Counted from the first letter of the stretch, positions 1 to 8,705 are shown. The stretch: 64,000 nucleotides of DNA from Chitiniphilus purpureus (GCF_025642115.1 NZ_CP106753.1:2441501-2505500), one strand, 5' to 3'. Notes: a model not told the origin generated them from the sequence alone. A program made the numbers and translations.

Positions 1-258
1 ATGAAAGCCGGTGAAATCGCGCAGGTGCTCACCATGCACGCGCTCGATCAGCGCCTCCGGGCTGATGCCTTCCTTCTCGGCCCGCAGCATGATGGGGGTA
101 CCGTGGGTGTCGTCGGCGCACACGTAGTGACAGGTATGGCCACGCATCTTCTGAAACCGCACCCAGATGTCGGTCTGGATGTACTCGACCAGGTGACCAA
201 GGTGGATGGCGCCATTGGCGTAAGGTAAAGCGGAGGTGACAAGAATCTTTCTTTTCAT
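1..258 (-). CDS. metG: Methionine--tRNA ligase, N-terminal part (cut by window edge)
   Basis: Charges tRNA(Met) with methionine in the cytoplasm. Only the first 86 codons are present, reading leftward out of the window. The class I signature is clear: residues 4-17 read [14 protein letters not shown], followed by IHLGHL, the HIGH-type ATP-binding motif. CADDTHGTP follows in the Rossmann fold, as in MetRS. The start is the ATG at 258, because the protein begins [16 protein letters not shown], the usual beginning of MetG. A TATAAT -10 box lies 34 bases upstream. The gene diverges from the Hpt-domain gene. Identity is certain; the remaining domains are outside the window. Confidence 0.95.
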   Translation of the reverse strand, partial: MKRKILVTSALPYANGAIHLGHLVEYIQTDIWVRFQKMRGHTCHYVCADDTHGTPIMLRAEKEGISPEALIERVHGEHLRDFTGFH

Positions 259-291
259 GCGATTTCCGGGCGTGCGGCGACGAATGGAGGG

Positions 292-297
292 ATTATA
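292..297 (-). promoter_or_regulatory. Candidate -10 box of metG
   Basis: Read on the minus strand this is a perfect TATAAT, 34 bases before the metG ATG. I see no good -35 hexamer at 16-18 bases; the best at 19 bases is TCACGG. It lies back-to-back with the Hpt-gene promoter at 319-348. Confidence 0.5.
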
Positions 298-318
298 CCG
301 CAGCCCGTCGCCCGGCCC

Positions 319-348
319 GTGACGCTGCGAAACTTACAAAGGTATAGT
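319..348 (+). promoter_or_regulatory. Candidate sigma-70 promoter of the Hpt gene
   Basis: GTGACG at 319-324 (4 of 6 matches to the -35 consensus), an 18-base spacer, then TATAGT at 343-348 (5 of 6 to the -10). Transcription would start near 355, about 20 bases before the ATG at 375. Based on hexamer match and spacing only. Confidence 0.5.
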
Positions 349-374
349 GCAGTTAATACGAAGAGGAAGTGGCA

Positions 375-752
375 ATGGGGGTGGAACAAGACGCGCTGAG
401 GCCGGCGTTGCTGGATGCCGAGCTGGCGTCGGTGGAGCGGGCGCTCACCGAGGTGAGGATGCAGATCGGCATGGATCTGCGCGCCGAACTGCTGGGGGCA
501 TTCCTGCCGCTGTTGCAGGAGACCATGCAGCGCCTGCCGGTGGCGCTGGCGGCAGGCGAGGCCGAGCAGGCGGTCCGCTATGCGCACAAGCTCAAGGGGG
601 CTGCGCTGCAGCTGGGTGCAGGGCAGCTTGCCGATGGCTGCAGGCAGATCGAGGCTGCGGCCCGCGGCGGGCTGTTGGATACGGCAGCGGCTGCGCTGCC
701 GCGTGTACTGCAACTGGGGCACGGTCTGCTGTCCCGCTTGAAGAGCCAATAA
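375..752 (+). CDS. Stand-alone Hpt (histidine phosphotransfer) domain protein
   Basis: A 125-residue protein that is essentially one histidine phosphotransfer domain. The phospho-acceptor region reads YAHKLKGAALQLGA, matching the HxLKG(A/S) motif with the histidine near residue 73. Such single-domain proteins carry phosphate between a hybrid sensor kinase and a response regulator; no partner kinase lies beside it. I take the ATG at 375 as the start because GAGGAA sits 6 bases upstream; an in-frame GTG at 369 would overlap that site. The gene stands alone, 45 bases before the TRIC-like gene, which has its own -10 candidate. The partner is unknown; multi-receiver proteins at 6.8-8.4 kb and 14.3-15.9 kb are possible recipients. 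Confidence 0.85.
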   Translation: MGVEQDALRPALLDAELASVERALTEVRMQIGMDLRAELLGAFLPLLQETMQRLPVALAAGEAEQAVRYAHKLKGAALQLGAGQLADGCRQIEAAARGGLLDTAAAALPRVLQLGHGLLSRLKSQ

Positions 753-762
753 GCGCATCGGC

Positions 763-768
763 TAGAAT
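763..768 (+). promoter_or_regulatory. Candidate -10 box (TAGAAT) of the TRIC-like gene
   Basis: TAGAAT ends 30 bases before the ATG at 798. A TTGAAG hexamer lies 19 bases upstream, a long spacer. The same hexamer at a similar distance precedes orn and the DUF423 gene, which raises confidence. Confidence 0.4.
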
Positions 769-797
769 GGCGCTTTGCGTCTTCTTCCGTCGGCCCG

Positions 798-1415
798 ATG
801 CCTGCGCTGCACTTTGACTGGTTTTCCCACATCGGTACGGCCGCATTCGCTTTTTCCGGCTACCTGATCGGGGCCCGCAAGCGATTCGATCTTCTGGGGG
901 TGCTGATCCTGGCACTGCTTACCGCTGTCGGCGGCGGCATGATCCGCGACGTGCTGGTCAACCGGGTGCCGCGGGTATTCCTCGACGATGGTCCGCTCTA
1001 CACTATCTTCGGCGCCTTGTTGGTCGCCGCCGTGCTCAAACTGCACCGGCGCAACAGCGGCGTGCTGTACCGGCTTTTCATCGTCGCCGATTCGATCGGG
1101 CTGGTGGCGTTCAGCATCGCCGGGGCGCAGGTCGGCATCGCGCTCGGCCTGAACGGGTTCGGTGTCTGCTTCCTTGCCTTCGTGACTGCGATCGGCGGCG
1201 GGCTGGTGCGCGACATGATGGTCAACGACGTGCCGTTCATCCTGCACGAGGATTTCTACGGCACCGTTTCCATCCTGGTGGCCGCATTGGCCTACCTGCT
1301 GTCCGGACAGGGCTGGCTCAGCCCGCTGGCGCTGTGGCTGCTGTTCGCCGGCGGGCTGGCGCTGCGCCTGGTGGCGCATGCCGGCGACTTCAAGCTGCCC
1401 CGGATCGGACAATGA
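798..1415 (+). CDS. TRIC-family cation channel protein (UPF0126/YicG-like)
   Basis: A 205-residue inner-membrane protein of the bacterial TRIC (trimeric intracellular cation channel) family, formerly UPF0126. The family has seven membrane spans made from an internal repeat. The diagnostic motif occurs twice: TAVGGGMIRDVL near residue 35-46 and TAIGGGLVRDMMV near residue 132-144. Family members conduct monovalent cations, but the role in proteobacteria is poorly known. Its TGA overlaps the ATG of the next gene (ATGA, 1412-1415), so the two are translationally coupled. No biochemical link between the pair is obvious. Confidence 0.88.
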   Translation: MPALHFDWFSHIGTAAFAFSGYLIGARKRFDLLGVLILALLTAVGGGMIRDVLVNRVPRVFLDDGPLYTIFGALLVAAVLKLHRRNSGVLYRLFIVADSIGLVAFSIAGAQVGIALGLNGFGVCFLAFVTAIGGGLVRDMMVNDVPFILHEDFYGTVSILVAALAYLLSGQGWLSPLALWLLFAGGLALRLVAHAGDFKLPRIGQ

Positions 1416-2035
1416 ACGATTTCTCGCATCTGGTGGGCAGTGCGGACTGGCATGGCTGGCTGGTGTCCCGGCTCGCCGCTGCGCCACGCGCCGACGCGGC
1501 GGACTGGCCGGGTCTGCCCGGCGCCACCCCCGCCGCGGTGCTGATCGGCGTACTGCCGCGTGAGGACGGGGCGCGCTGCCTGCTGACCGAACGCGCAGCC
1601 CATCTTTCGCAGCATGCCGGCCAGATCAGCTTTCCAGGTGGACGGATCGAAGCCGGAGACGCGGATGCGCCGGCGGCAGCGCTGCGCGAAGCCTACGAGG
1701 AAGTGGGCCTCGATCCGGCACAGGTGGCGGTCGCCGGGCAATTGGGTGCCTATGTGACCCTCAGCGGCTATCGTGTCATCCCGGTGGTGGGGGTGATCGC
1801 GCCCGATGCCGCGCTGCGGCCGGATCCGAACGAGGTGGCTGCGGTGTTCGACCTGCCGCTGGCATCGTTGCTGCAGCCGGCGCGCTATGAACGGCGGCTG
1901 GTCGAGCGGGGCGGGGTGCGCGGTGCTTCCTATTTCATCGAGTGCGAAGGCCGCACGGTCTGGGGGGCGACCGCCGGGATGCTGCTGATGCTGGCCGCTG
2001 CGCTCGGCATCGAGGGCGAGCCACACCGGGGGTGA
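1412..2035 (+). CDS. nudL: CoA pyrophosphatase, Nudix hydrolase (NudL-like)
   Basis: A 207-residue Nudix enzyme. Residues 70-95 contain the NudL pattern: LTERAAHLSQHAGQISFPGG leads into the Nudix box, ending AALREAYEEVGL. The box matches GX5EX7REUXEEXGU and supplies the metal ligands. The LxxRxxxLxxHxGQIxFPGG lead-in is characteristic of the CoA-hydrolysing subfamily, which cleaves CoA to 3',5'-ADP and 4'-phosphopantetheine. The start is the ATG that overlaps the upstream stop; an earlier in-frame start would lie inside the TRIC gene. It ends facing rsgA. Confidence 0.87.
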   Translation: MNDFSHLVGSADWHGWLVSRLAAAPRADAADWPGLPGATPAAVLIGVLPREDGARCLLTERAAHLSQHAGQISFPGGRIEAGDADAPAAALREAYEEVGLDPAQVAVAGQLGAYVTLSGYRVIPVVGVIAPDAALRPDPNEVAAVFDLPLASLLQPARYERRLVERGGVRGASYFIECEGRTVWGATAGMLLMLAAALGIEGEPHRG

Positions 2036-2169
2036 TGCTTGTGGCGCTGTGCATGCCTTTGCGGAGCAGCCGGCACCGGCACGGCTGGGGGCGTTGTTGC
2101 ATGCTCCGGGATGGCCCGGACGTCATTGGGCCGGCCCGCGCCCTTGCGCCACCCGGGTGAACGGGCTAG

Positions 2170-3048
2170 CTAGTAGCTGGCGGCGAGCGCCAGTTCGTCC
2201 TGCAGCCGATGCAGCAATGCCAACCGCTCCGCGCGCACCAGCCCGGCCTCACGCGCGGCGTGCAGGGCGCAGCCGGGTTCGGCTCGGTGACGGCAATTGT
2301 GAAAGCGACATCGGCCCAGGTGGGGGCGCAGATCGGGCATCAACCCGGGCAGTTCCCCGGCGGCCACATGTGCAAGGCCGAATGACTGCAATCCGGGTGA
2401 GTCGATCAGGTGCGAGGCATCGTCCAGGTGGTACAGCGTGGCGTGCGTGGTGGTGTGCTTGCCTGAATCAAGTGCCGTCGAGATCTCGTTCACCCGGGCA
2501 AGCGCCGTCGGCACCAGGGCGTTGACCAGCGTGGACTTGCCCATGCCCGATTGGCCGACCAGCACGCTGGTCTGCTCTGCCAACCAGGGAAACAGCGGGG
2601 TGACATCGGCCTTGGCTGACAGCATCAGCAGCGGATAGCCAAGGCTTTCCCAGAACCGCAATCGCGCATGTGCCACCGCCGCTTCCGGCAGATCCGCCTT
2701 GTTGAGCAGCAGCAGCGGGCGGATGCCCGCCGCCTCCACCGCGATCAGGCACCGCCCGATCAATTCATCCGAGAAGCTGGGCACCGGTGCGACCACGATC
2801 AGCACCTGGGTCACATTGGCGGCGATCAGCTTTTGGCGCCATTGGTCGGACCGGTACAGCAGGCTGCTGCGCGACTCGATCGCCTCGATCACCGCCTGCT
2901 CGGCGTTGAGCACCTTGATACGTACCTTGTCGCCACAGGCCAGGTCGGTCTTCTTGCCCCGGGTGGTGGCGCTCAGACGCACGCCGTCTGGCAGCTCGAC
3001 CGCATAGCTTCTGCCATGGCTGGCAACGACGGTGGCGCTCGCGCTCAT
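2170..3048 (-). CDS. rsgA: Small ribosomal subunit biogenesis GTPase RsgA
   Basis: A circularly permuted GTPase that helps mature and check the 30S subunit. It has an N-terminal OB fold (about residues 1-65), then G-motifs in permuted order: NKAD (G4) at 116-119, GQSGMGKS (G1/P-loop) at 165-172, DSPG (G3) at 216-219. A C-terminal zinc-binding region has Cys247, Cys252, His254 and Cys260. Length 292 is normal. Its ATG follows the phhB stop with no gap, so the pair is coupled. It is the last gene of a minus-strand operon M48 protease-phhB-rsgA. Confidence 0.96.
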   Translation of the reverse strand: MSASATVVASHGRSYAVELPDGVRLSATTRGKKTDLACGDKVRIKVLNAEQAVIEAIESRSSLLYRSDQWRQKLIAANVTQVLIVVAPVPSFSDELIGRCLIAVEAAGIRPLLLLNKADLPEAAVAHARLRFWESLGYPLLMLSAKADVTPLFPWLAEQTSVLVGQSGMGKSTLVNALVPTALARVNEISTALDSGKHTTTHATLYHLDDASHLIDSPGLQSFGLAHVAAGELPGLMPDLRPHLGRCRFHNCRHRAEPGCALHAAREAGLVRAERLALLHRLQDELALAASY

Positions 3049-3363
3049 TCAGGCCCGCAGTGCATCGACGCGCGCGGCGCAGATGAAGTCGTTGCGGGTC
3101 AGGCCATTGGCCGAGTGGGTGCACCAGATCAGCTTGCAGCGGCCGTAGCTGACTTCCAGATCCGGATGATGGTCCTGCTGATGCGCGATCCATGCCACGG
3201 CATTGGCGAAGGCCATGGTGGCGTGGAACGACTTGAAGCGGAAGGTCTTTTCCAGCGTGTCGTTCAGCAGCAGCCAGTCGTTCAACTCGGTGGACAGCAT
3301 CTCGGTTTCCACCGCGGTGAGCGCCGCGGCATCGGGTTGGCAGGTTTCGGCGGCGAGCGGCAT
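3049..3363 (-). CDS. phhB: 4a-hydroxytetrahydrobiopterin dehydratase (PCD/DCoH)
   Basis: Dehydrates 4a-carbinolamine tetrahydrobiopterin, regenerating the pterin cofactor used by phenylalanine hydroxylase. The 104-residue protein shows the family signature HHPDLEVSYGRCKLIWCTH, with the paired His of the active site and the later Thr-His. The chosen ATG at 3363 has GGGGA 7 bases upstream and leaves 37 bases after the M48 gene; a longer reading frame to 3426 would overlap that gene. Phenylalanine hydroxylase itself is not in the window, so a link to it is only assumed. Confidence 0.92.
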   Translation of the reverse strand: MPLAAETCQPDAAALTAVETEMLSTELNDWLLLNDTLEKTFRFKSFHATMAFANAVAWIAHQQDHHPDLEVSYGRCKLIWCTHSANGLTRNDFICAARVDALRA

Positions 3364-3400
3364 GACTGTTCCCCTTGCAGGCGCGGTTGACGTTCCCGTT

Positions 3401-4648
3401 CTAGGCAAGACGGCGCAAAGCCGCAATACGCAGCGAGGCGGGCGGGTGGCTGTCGTAGAACAGGCTGTGCAAGGGGTCGGGGGTGAGCGTGGCCGCGTTG
3501 TCGCGGTAGAGCTTGACCAGCGCGGCCACCAGGTCGGCGGCGCGGGTCTGCGAGGCCGCGAACGCGTCGGCCTCGTACTCGTGCCGGCGCGACAGCCAGG
3601 AGCCCAGCGGGCCGAACAGGAAGGTGAACACCGGCAGCACCATGAAGAACAGTGTCAGCGCGGTGGCGGTGTTGGCGCTGTGCACGCCCAGCCCCTGGTA
3701 GAACCAGTCCTGCTGCATTAATTGTGCGAGCAGCCACAGCAGACCCAGCATCAGCGCGTAGGTCCACAGCAGGCGCTTGGCGATATGGCGGTGTTTGAAA
3801 TGGCCCAGCTCATGCGCCAGCACCGCTTCGATCTCCTCGCCGTTGAGCTGCTTGAGCAGCGTATCGAAGAAGACGATGCGCTTGGTCTTGCCAAAGCCGG
3901 TGAAATAGGCATTGCCATGGCTGGAGCGCTTGGAGCCATCCATCATGAAGATGCCGCTGGCGGTGAAGCCGCAACGTGTCAGAAGCGTCTCGATCCGCCG
4001 GCGCAGCCCTTCATCCGGCAGCGGTTCGAACTTGTTGAAGAGCGGCGCGATCCAGGTGGGGAAGACCAGCATGATGAACAAGGCGTACCCCATCCAGGTC
4101 AACCATACCCACAGCCACCACATCGGGCCCATCCGCGTCATCAGCCACAGCACCGCGGCCAGCAGCGGCAGGCCCAACAGCGCCGCCAGCAGCGCGGTCT
4201 TGCACAGGTCGGTGACAAAGACACGGGGCGTGGTCTGGTTGAAACCGAAATGCGCCTCCAGCCGGAAGGTGGCGTACCACGAAAGCGGCAGCGTCAGCAG
4301 ACTGTGGATCACGCCCAGCAAGGCGACCATGGTGACGCCGGCGGCGATGCCGGGCCCGGACCACGATTCGGCGAGCCGCATCAGCCATTCGATCCCACCG
4401 CCCAGCGTGAAGCCCGCCAACAGGATGGCCTCGAACACCGTGACGAGCATGCCGAACCTGCTCTTGGCCACGGTGTAGTCGGCGGCACGCTGGTGGCTCG
4501 CCAGCGTGATGCTGTCACTGAACTCGGTGGGCACTGCGGCGCGATGCCGTCGCACGTGGTTGATATGACGCTGGGCCAGCCACAGCTGCAGCAGCACGCT
4601 GCAGGTCAGGGCAAATGCAAACAGGGCGGAGAACTGGTGTGCGGTCAT
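3401..4648 (-). CDS. M48 family zinc metallopeptidase (Ste24/CAAX-protease-like)
   Basis: A 415-residue integral membrane protease. Hydrophobic segments begin near residues 7, 67, 101, 150 and 180. The zinc motif HELGH is at 279-283 with a further HEYEADAFA segment that supplies the third ligand in M48 enzymes. The N-terminal PF16491-type region and overall length match bacterial Ste24 homologues, which cut membrane-associated substrates; the bacterial substrates are mostly unknown. The start at 4648 gives a normal N-terminal membrane anchor; an upstream in-frame start would run into the orn promoter region. First gene of the operon with phhB and rsgA, diverging from orn. Confidence 0.9.
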   Translation of the reverse strand: MTAHQFSALFAFALTCSVLLQLWLAQRHINHVRRHRAAVPTEFSDSITLASHQRAADYTVAKSRFGMLVTVFEAILLAGFTLGGGIEWLMRLAESWSGPGIAAGVTMVALLGVIHSLLTLPLSWYATFRLEAHFGFNQTTPRVFVTDLCKTALLAALLGLPLLAAVLWLMTRMGPMWWLWVWLTWMGYALFIMLVFPTWIAPLFNKFEPLPDEGLRRRIETLLTRCGFTASGIFMMDGSKRSSHGNAYFTGFGKTKRIVFFDTLLKQLNGEEIEAVLAHELGHFKHRHIAKRLLWTYALMLGLLWLLAQLMQQDWFYQGLGVHSANTATALTLFFMVLPVFTFLFGPLGSWLSRRHEYEADAFAASQTRAADLVAALVKLYRDNAATLTPDPLHSLFYDSHPPASLRIAALRRLA

Positions 4649-4787
4649 CGGCTTGCTCGGGAACGGCGGCCATGCGCCGTGGGATATCGCGCGGATTATC
4701 GCACACTGCGGCCGGATTACGCGGTCGTGGGCAATGGCCCGCACCTGCATGCGGCGCGCGCCGACAGGAGCGCGGCGGGGCCGGTGC

Positions 4788-4793
4788 TAGAAT
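4788..4793 (+). promoter_or_regulatory. Candidate extended -10 box of orn
   Basis: TGCTAGAAT (TAGAAT preceded by TGC, an extended -10) ends 31 bases before the orn ATG. No convincing -35 is visible, which fits an extended -10 promoter. Confidence 0.5.
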
Positions 4794-4823
4794 GCCAGCT
4801 CGAAAACATCGATAGGGAACACC

Positions 4824-5393
4824 ATGGCGCAGGACCAAAACCATCTGATCTGGTTGGATATGGAGATGACCGGGCTCGATCCCATGAACGACCGGATCAT
4901 CGAGCTGGCGATCGTGATCACCGATAGCCAGCTGAACGTGGTGGCCGAGGCGCCGGTATGGGTGGTGCATCAGGCGGACGAGGTGCTCGATGGCATGGAC
5001 GACTGGAACAAGAGCACGCATTCGCGTTCCGGGTTGATCGAGCGGGTCCGGCAATCGACGCTGGGCGAGGAGGCGGTGGCCACGTTGGCGCTGGCCTTTC
5101 TGGAAGAACACGTGCCCAAGGGGGCAAGCCCGATGTGCGGCAATTCGATCTGCCAGGACCGCCGTTTCATGGCGCGCTGGATGCCCCAGCTCGAAGCCTG
5201 GTTCCACTATCGCAACCTGGATGTGTCCACCCTCAAGGAATTGTGCAAGCGCTGGCAGCCCGAGGTGTACCGACAGTTCAAGAAGCAGGGCAAGCATACG
5301 GCACTGGCCGATATCCAGGAGTCGATCGACGAGCTGCGCTTCTACCGCGAGCACTTCCTGAAGGTGCCGGCAGCGGGCATCGCGCTCGACTGA
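4824..5393 (+). CDS. orn: Oligoribonuclease
   Basis: A 3'-5' exoribonuclease of the DEDDh family that degrades 2-5 nt RNAs and pGpG, the linear product of c-di-GMP breakdown, so it completes the c-di-GMP turnover started by HD-GYP or EAL proteins. The 189-residue sequence carries [12 protein letters not shown] (first Asp/Glu pair at 12 and 14), [11 protein letters not shown] with the middle Asp, and the terminal HTALADI with catalytic His and Asp. The ATG at 4824 follows AGGGAA. It is divergent from the M48 protease gene and lies 2 bases upstream of pncC. Confidence 0.97.
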   Translation: MAQDQNHLIWLDMEMTGLDPMNDRIIELAIVITDSQLNVVAEAPVWVVHQADEVLDGMDDWNKSTHSRSGLIERVRQSTLGEEAVATLALAFLEEHVPKGASPMCGNSICQDRRFMARWMPQLEAWFHYRNLDVSTLKELCKRWQPEVYRQFKKQGKHTALADIQESIDELRFYREHFLKVPAAGIALD

Positions 5394-5395
5394 CC

Positions 5396-5890
5396 ATGCT
5401 GGCCACGTATCTGCTCGCCGCCGAACTGGGCCAGTTGCTGGCGGCACGCGGCGCCACGGTGACCACGGCCGAATCATGCACCGGCGGCCTGATCGCCGCG
5501 GCGATCACCGAGGCGCCGGGCAGTTCGGCCTGGTTCGAGCGCGGGTTCGTCACCTACAGCAACGCGGCCAAGACCGAGATGCTCGATGTGCCCCCGGCGT
5601 TCATTGAGGCATTGGGCGCGGTCAGCGAACCGGTGGTGGCCGCAATGGCGCAAGGTGCCTGCCTGCGCGCGGGAACACACTACGCCATGGCGGTGTCCGG
5701 CATCGCCGGCCCGGGTGGCGGCAGCCCGGACAAGCCGGTCGGCACGGTCTGGTTTGCCTGGGCCACCCCGCACGCCATCGTCACTGAATGCAGACATTGG
5801 CCGGGCGAGCGCGCTGCCGTGCGCAGCGCTGCGGTTCAGCATGCGCTGTCGCGGCTTGTGGCGTTGCTGCACGATGAGGCGGGTGGATAA
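5396..5890 (+). CDS. pncC: Nicotinamide-nucleotide amidohydrolase (CinA C-terminal domain, PncC)
   Basis: A 164-residue stand-alone CinA C-terminal domain. This family deamidates nicotinamide mononucleotide to nicotinate mononucleotide in the NAD pyridine-nucleotide cycle. Family motifs are clear: TTAESCTGGLIAAAIT near residue 23-38 with the catalytic Ser, GFVTYSNAAK, and AVSGIAGPGGGSPDKPVGTVW. The ATG at 5396 begins 2 bases after the orn stop. The N-terminal CinA nucleotide-pyrophosphatase-like domain is absent, as is usual for PncC. Confidence 0.93.
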   Translation: MLATYLLAAELGQLLAARGATVTTAESCTGGLIAAAITEAPGSSAWFERGFVTYSNAAKTEMLDVPPAFIEALGAVSEPVVAAMAQGACLRAGTHYAMAVSGIAGPGGGSPDKPVGTVWFAWATPHAIVTECRHWPGERAAVRSAAVQHALSRLVALLHDEAGG

Positions 5891-5985
5891 GGATGGCGGT
5901 AAGATAACGCGCACACCGCACCGCTTGCCCCCTTGTACGCGGCGCATTCTTGCAGATACGGCATTTTCCCGCTCCGGACCGGCAG

Positions 5986-6759
5986 ATGGACACCAGCTAC
6001 GAACGTCGCTTCGGCGGCATTGCCCGCCTTTATGGCCACAGCGCGCTTGCGCGTTTCCGCACCGCCCATGTGTGCGTGATCGGCGTCGGCGGGGTGGGTT
6101 CCTGGGCGGCCGAGGCACTGGCCCGCTCCGGGATCGGCGAGCTGACGCTGATCGACCTGGATGATATCTGTGTGTCCAATACCAACCGGCAGCTGCCGGC
6201 GCTCGATGGCCATTTCGGTCGGGCCAAGGTGGCCGCGCTGGCCGAGCGTATCCTGGCCATCAATCCGGAATGCAAGGTGCATGCGGTCGAGGATTTCGTG
6301 GTGGAGGACAGCCTTGCCGAGTACCTGGGCAGGGGATACGACCATGTGATCGACGCCATCGATTCGGTCCGGATCAAGGCGCAGATCATCGCCTGGTGCC
6401 GGCGCCACAAGGTGCCGCTGGTCACCACCGGCGGCGCCGGTGGCCAGACCGATCCCACCCGGATCACGTTGGACGATCTGAGCCGTACCACGGAAGACCC
6501 GCTTGCCAGCAAGGTGCGCAGCCTGTTGCGCCGTGAATTCGGCTTTCCCAAAGGCGACAGGAAATTCGGCATCGACTGCGTCTATTCCACCGAACCGCTG
6601 GTCTATCCGCAGGCCGACGGCACGGTGTGCGCCCGCAAGCCGCCCGGTGAGGCGGGTGGGCGACTCGATTGCCAGGGCGGATTCGGCGCTGCCGTGGTGG
6701 TGACCGGCAGCTTCGGCTTTGCCGCGGCGGCAAGGGTGTTGCGGCGGCTGGCGGGCTGA
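5986..6759 (+). CDS. tcdA: tRNA threonylcarbamoyladenosine dehydratase (TcdA/CsdL)
   Basis: An E1-like, ATP-dependent enzyme that cyclises t6A at position 37 of tRNAs to ct6A. The 257-residue protein begins MDTSYERRFGG, has GVGGVGSW (nucleotide-binding loop) at 33-40, and continues LIDLDDICVSNTNRQ, the ThiF/MoeB pattern. DCVYSTEP and a Gly-rich C-terminus GSFGFAAAARVL are typical of TcdA. An in-frame reading to 5950 exists but the ATG at 5986 fits family N-termini. It ends 9 bases from the convergent TPR response regulator. Confidence 0.94.
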   Translation: MDTSYERRFGGIARLYGHSALARFRTAHVCVIGVGGVGSWAAEALARSGIGELTLIDLDDICVSNTNRQLPALDGHFGRAKVAALAERILAINPECKVHAVEDFVVEDSLAEYLGRGYDHVIDAIDSVRIKAQIIAWCRRHKVPLVTTGGAGGQTDPTRITLDDLSRTTEDPLASKVRSLLRREFGFPKGDRKFGIDCVYSTEPLVYPQADGTVCARKPPGEAGGRLDCQGGFGAAVVVTGSFGFAAAARVLRRLAG

Positions 6760-6768
6760 ACGGCGCCG

Positions 6769-8391
6769 TCAATCGGTGGCGAGCAGCGCGTCGAGCTCCT
6801 CCGACAGGCTGTACAGCACGCCTTCCTCGACCGCGCCATGCAGGCGCGACAGGAATTCCTCGCACGCCAGCAGCAGACCGCGCCGTTCGCGCTCCGCGGC
6901 GGCCCCGGTCTTGAGAAAGCGCACGATGGCGTGGCTGGCCGACAGCATCAGCCGCGTGTTGTGCGTGCGCCGTGCCACCTCCACCATCCGCTCGACCGCT
7001 TCAGCGTGCCGTCCCTGCAGCATCAGCTGCACGCCCAGCTTGTTCAGTTCACCGATATCGCTGCCCAGCTGCCGCACATAGCCTGCCCATGACGCCCGCT
7101 GGCCGCATGCTCCTTCAAGCAGACCCGAGACGTGCTTGCTGGTGATGAAGCGCTCGGCGATCGCCATGAGCCATCGGTAGGGCGGAACCTGCGGGTTGGG
7201 CACTTCGCCCGCCTGGCTCGGCGGGCAGATGAAATCCGCGGTCATGATGGCGGTGACTGCAAGCTCAAGCGTGAACGCGGTGTCCTGCAGATATGCCTGC
7301 AACGGTTCCAGGTCCTGTGGGCGCCCGGAGAACAGTGCGCCGGCGAGCGTCGCCACCACCTGCGCGGTGAGACCGTCCTTGTGCTTGCTGTTGTTGAGCA
7401 GGCGCAGATAGCGCTCGGCGTCCGAAAGCGCACCGTCGCGTTTGGCGGCGAGCGCCAGCTGCAGCAGTGTCTCGGGTGCGAGCGCCGACGAATTGCCGCC
7501 GTAGGTCACCGCGCGCTCGAGCAGTTCGCGCGCCTTGGTGCTCTGCCCGAGCATGCTGGCCAGGTTGCCGGCCTTTTGCAGGCGCGCGACGTTGTTGGGT
7601 GCGATCGACAGACACTGCTCGTAGACCGCCATCGCTTCCTCCAGGCGGCCGTCGGCCAGGTACAACCCCGCCAGTTCCTCATAGGCGTCGATATATTGCG
7701 CATGCTCGCCGATCGCGTGCTTGAGCATGCTTTCCGCTTCGTCCTTGCGGCTTTGGCGATTGTAGGTGCGCGCCAAGCCCAGCCGGGCCCACGGCACCAT
7801 ACGCTGCTGCAGGATGGCTTCGAACATCCTGCGTGCGGCTTCAAGCTGCCCGTCCTCCAGCAGCAATGTGGACAGGATGCGCTGCAGGTCGGAGCGGTAA
7901 GGCTGCGCGGCGGCGCTGTCGAGCAGTGCGCGGGCCTGCGCGATCGCGCCTTCGATGTCGCCCATGCCGATCTTGTCGTACACCGGCCCGAGGACCTGCT
8001 TTTTTTCCCAGGCCTGGGCCAGACGGTCCGAGAGCAGGGCACCGGTGAAAGGCTTGATCAGGTAGTCATCCGGCCCCACCTCGGCAACCGACACCACCTT
8101 CTCGTAGCTGGCCTCGGCGGTGATCATGAACCAGACCGTGGTCAGCGGCAGCTCGCCGGTCCCGCGCAGTTCCTCCAGCAGCTCCTGCCCGTTCATGCCG
8201 TCGCCGAAGTGGTAGTCGCACAGCACCACGTCGTAGCTGCCGTTCTTGAGTCGCCGCCGGCCCTCGCCGATGCTGCTCGCCAGATCGACGCGCGTGATGC
8301 CGATGTTCCCCAGCGTCAACCTGATCGACTGGCGTATCGTCGGCGCATCATCGATGACCAGCACGCTTGCTTGAGTCAGGGAAACGGTCAT
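6769..8391 (-). CDS. Response regulator with C-terminal TPR-like repeats
   Basis: A 540-residue protein. Residues 1-125 form a receiver domain: VLVIDDAPTIRQSIR (acidic pair), VVLCDYHFGDGMNGQELL (phospho-acceptor Asp), FMITAEAS (switch Ser/Thr region) and YLIKPFT (Lys-Pro). The rest is helical repeats of TPR type, for example EAMAVYEQCLSIAPNN and KAGNLASMLGQ. There is no DNA-binding or enzymatic output domain, so phosphorylation probably controls protein contacts. The start at 8391 removes 36 residues of poor-quality upstream reading frame and begins MTVSLTQASVLVIDD. The cognate kinase is not adjacent. Function is unknown. Confidence 0.88.
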   Translation of the reverse strand: MTVSLTQASVLVIDDAPTIRQSIRLTLGNIGITRVDLASSIGEGRRRLKNGSYDVVLCDYHFGDGMNGQELLEELRGTGELPLTTVWFMITAEASYEKVVSVAEVGPDDYLIKPFTGALLSDRLAQAWEKKQVLGPVYDKIGMGDIEGAIAQARALLDSAAAQPYRSDLQRILSTLLLEDGQLEAARRMFEAILQQRMVPWARLGLARTYNRQSRKDEAESMLKHAIGEHAQYIDAYEELAGLYLADGRLEEAMAVYEQCLSIAPNNVARLQKAGNLASMLGQSTKARELLERAVTYGGNSSALAPETLLQLALAAKRDGALSDAERYLRLLNNSKHKDGLTAQVVATLAGALFSGRPQDLEPLQAYLQDTAFTLELAVTAIMTADFICPPSQAGEVPNPQVPPYRWLMAIAERFITSKHVSGLLEGACGQRASWAGYVRQLGSDIGELNKLGVQLMLQGRHAEAVERMVEVARRTHNTRLMLSASHAIVRFLKTGAAAERERRGLLLACEEFLSRLHGAVEEGVLYSLSEELDALLATD

Positions 8392-8524
8392 GGCTTGGCC
8401 CCGCAGAGGAAAGGGCTCAGCAGCCCGCCGGCGGTCGCGGCCCTGGCACCCAAGCTTTACTATCGGCGGTGCTGCGGATTTCTGCATGCTTCGCTGCAAA
8501 GGCCGGCACGGGCGAAGCGCAAAT

Positions 8525-8555
8525 GAAAACAGCCCCGATCTCGCGATCGGGGCTG
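8525..8555 (-). terminator. Rho-independent terminator of the tRNA-Leu genes
   Basis: An 11-12 bp perfect GC-rich stem (arms CAGCCCCGATC and GATCGGGGCTG, 4-base loop) is followed on the minus strand by TTTTC. It lies 9 bases past the last tRNA-Leu. Confidence 0.85.
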
Positions 8556-8563
8556 CCGGCGAT

Positions 8564-8650
8564 TGGTGCCCAGGAGAAGACTCGAACTTCCACGCCCGTG
8601 AAGGCGCTAGGACCTGAACCTAGTGCGTCTACCAATTCCGCCACCTGGGC
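8564..8650 (-). tRNA. tRNA-Leu (anticodon CAG), copy nearest the terminator
   Basis: An 87-base sequence with the 3' CCA encoded. The acceptor stem GCCCAGG pairs with CCTGGGC, and the D-arm GGTGGCGGAATTGGTAGACGC is the Leu type. The anticodon stem CTAGG/CCTAG encloses loop TTCAGGT, giving CAG. There is a long variable arm as expected for class II tRNAs, and the T-arm has GTTCGAGTC. It is identical to the copy at 8706-8792. Confidence 0.96.
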
Positions 8651-8705
8651 AGGGTACTCAATCCGCTCGGTGGATTGAAACTTCGATGCATGTGCGCGTG
8701 GTGTA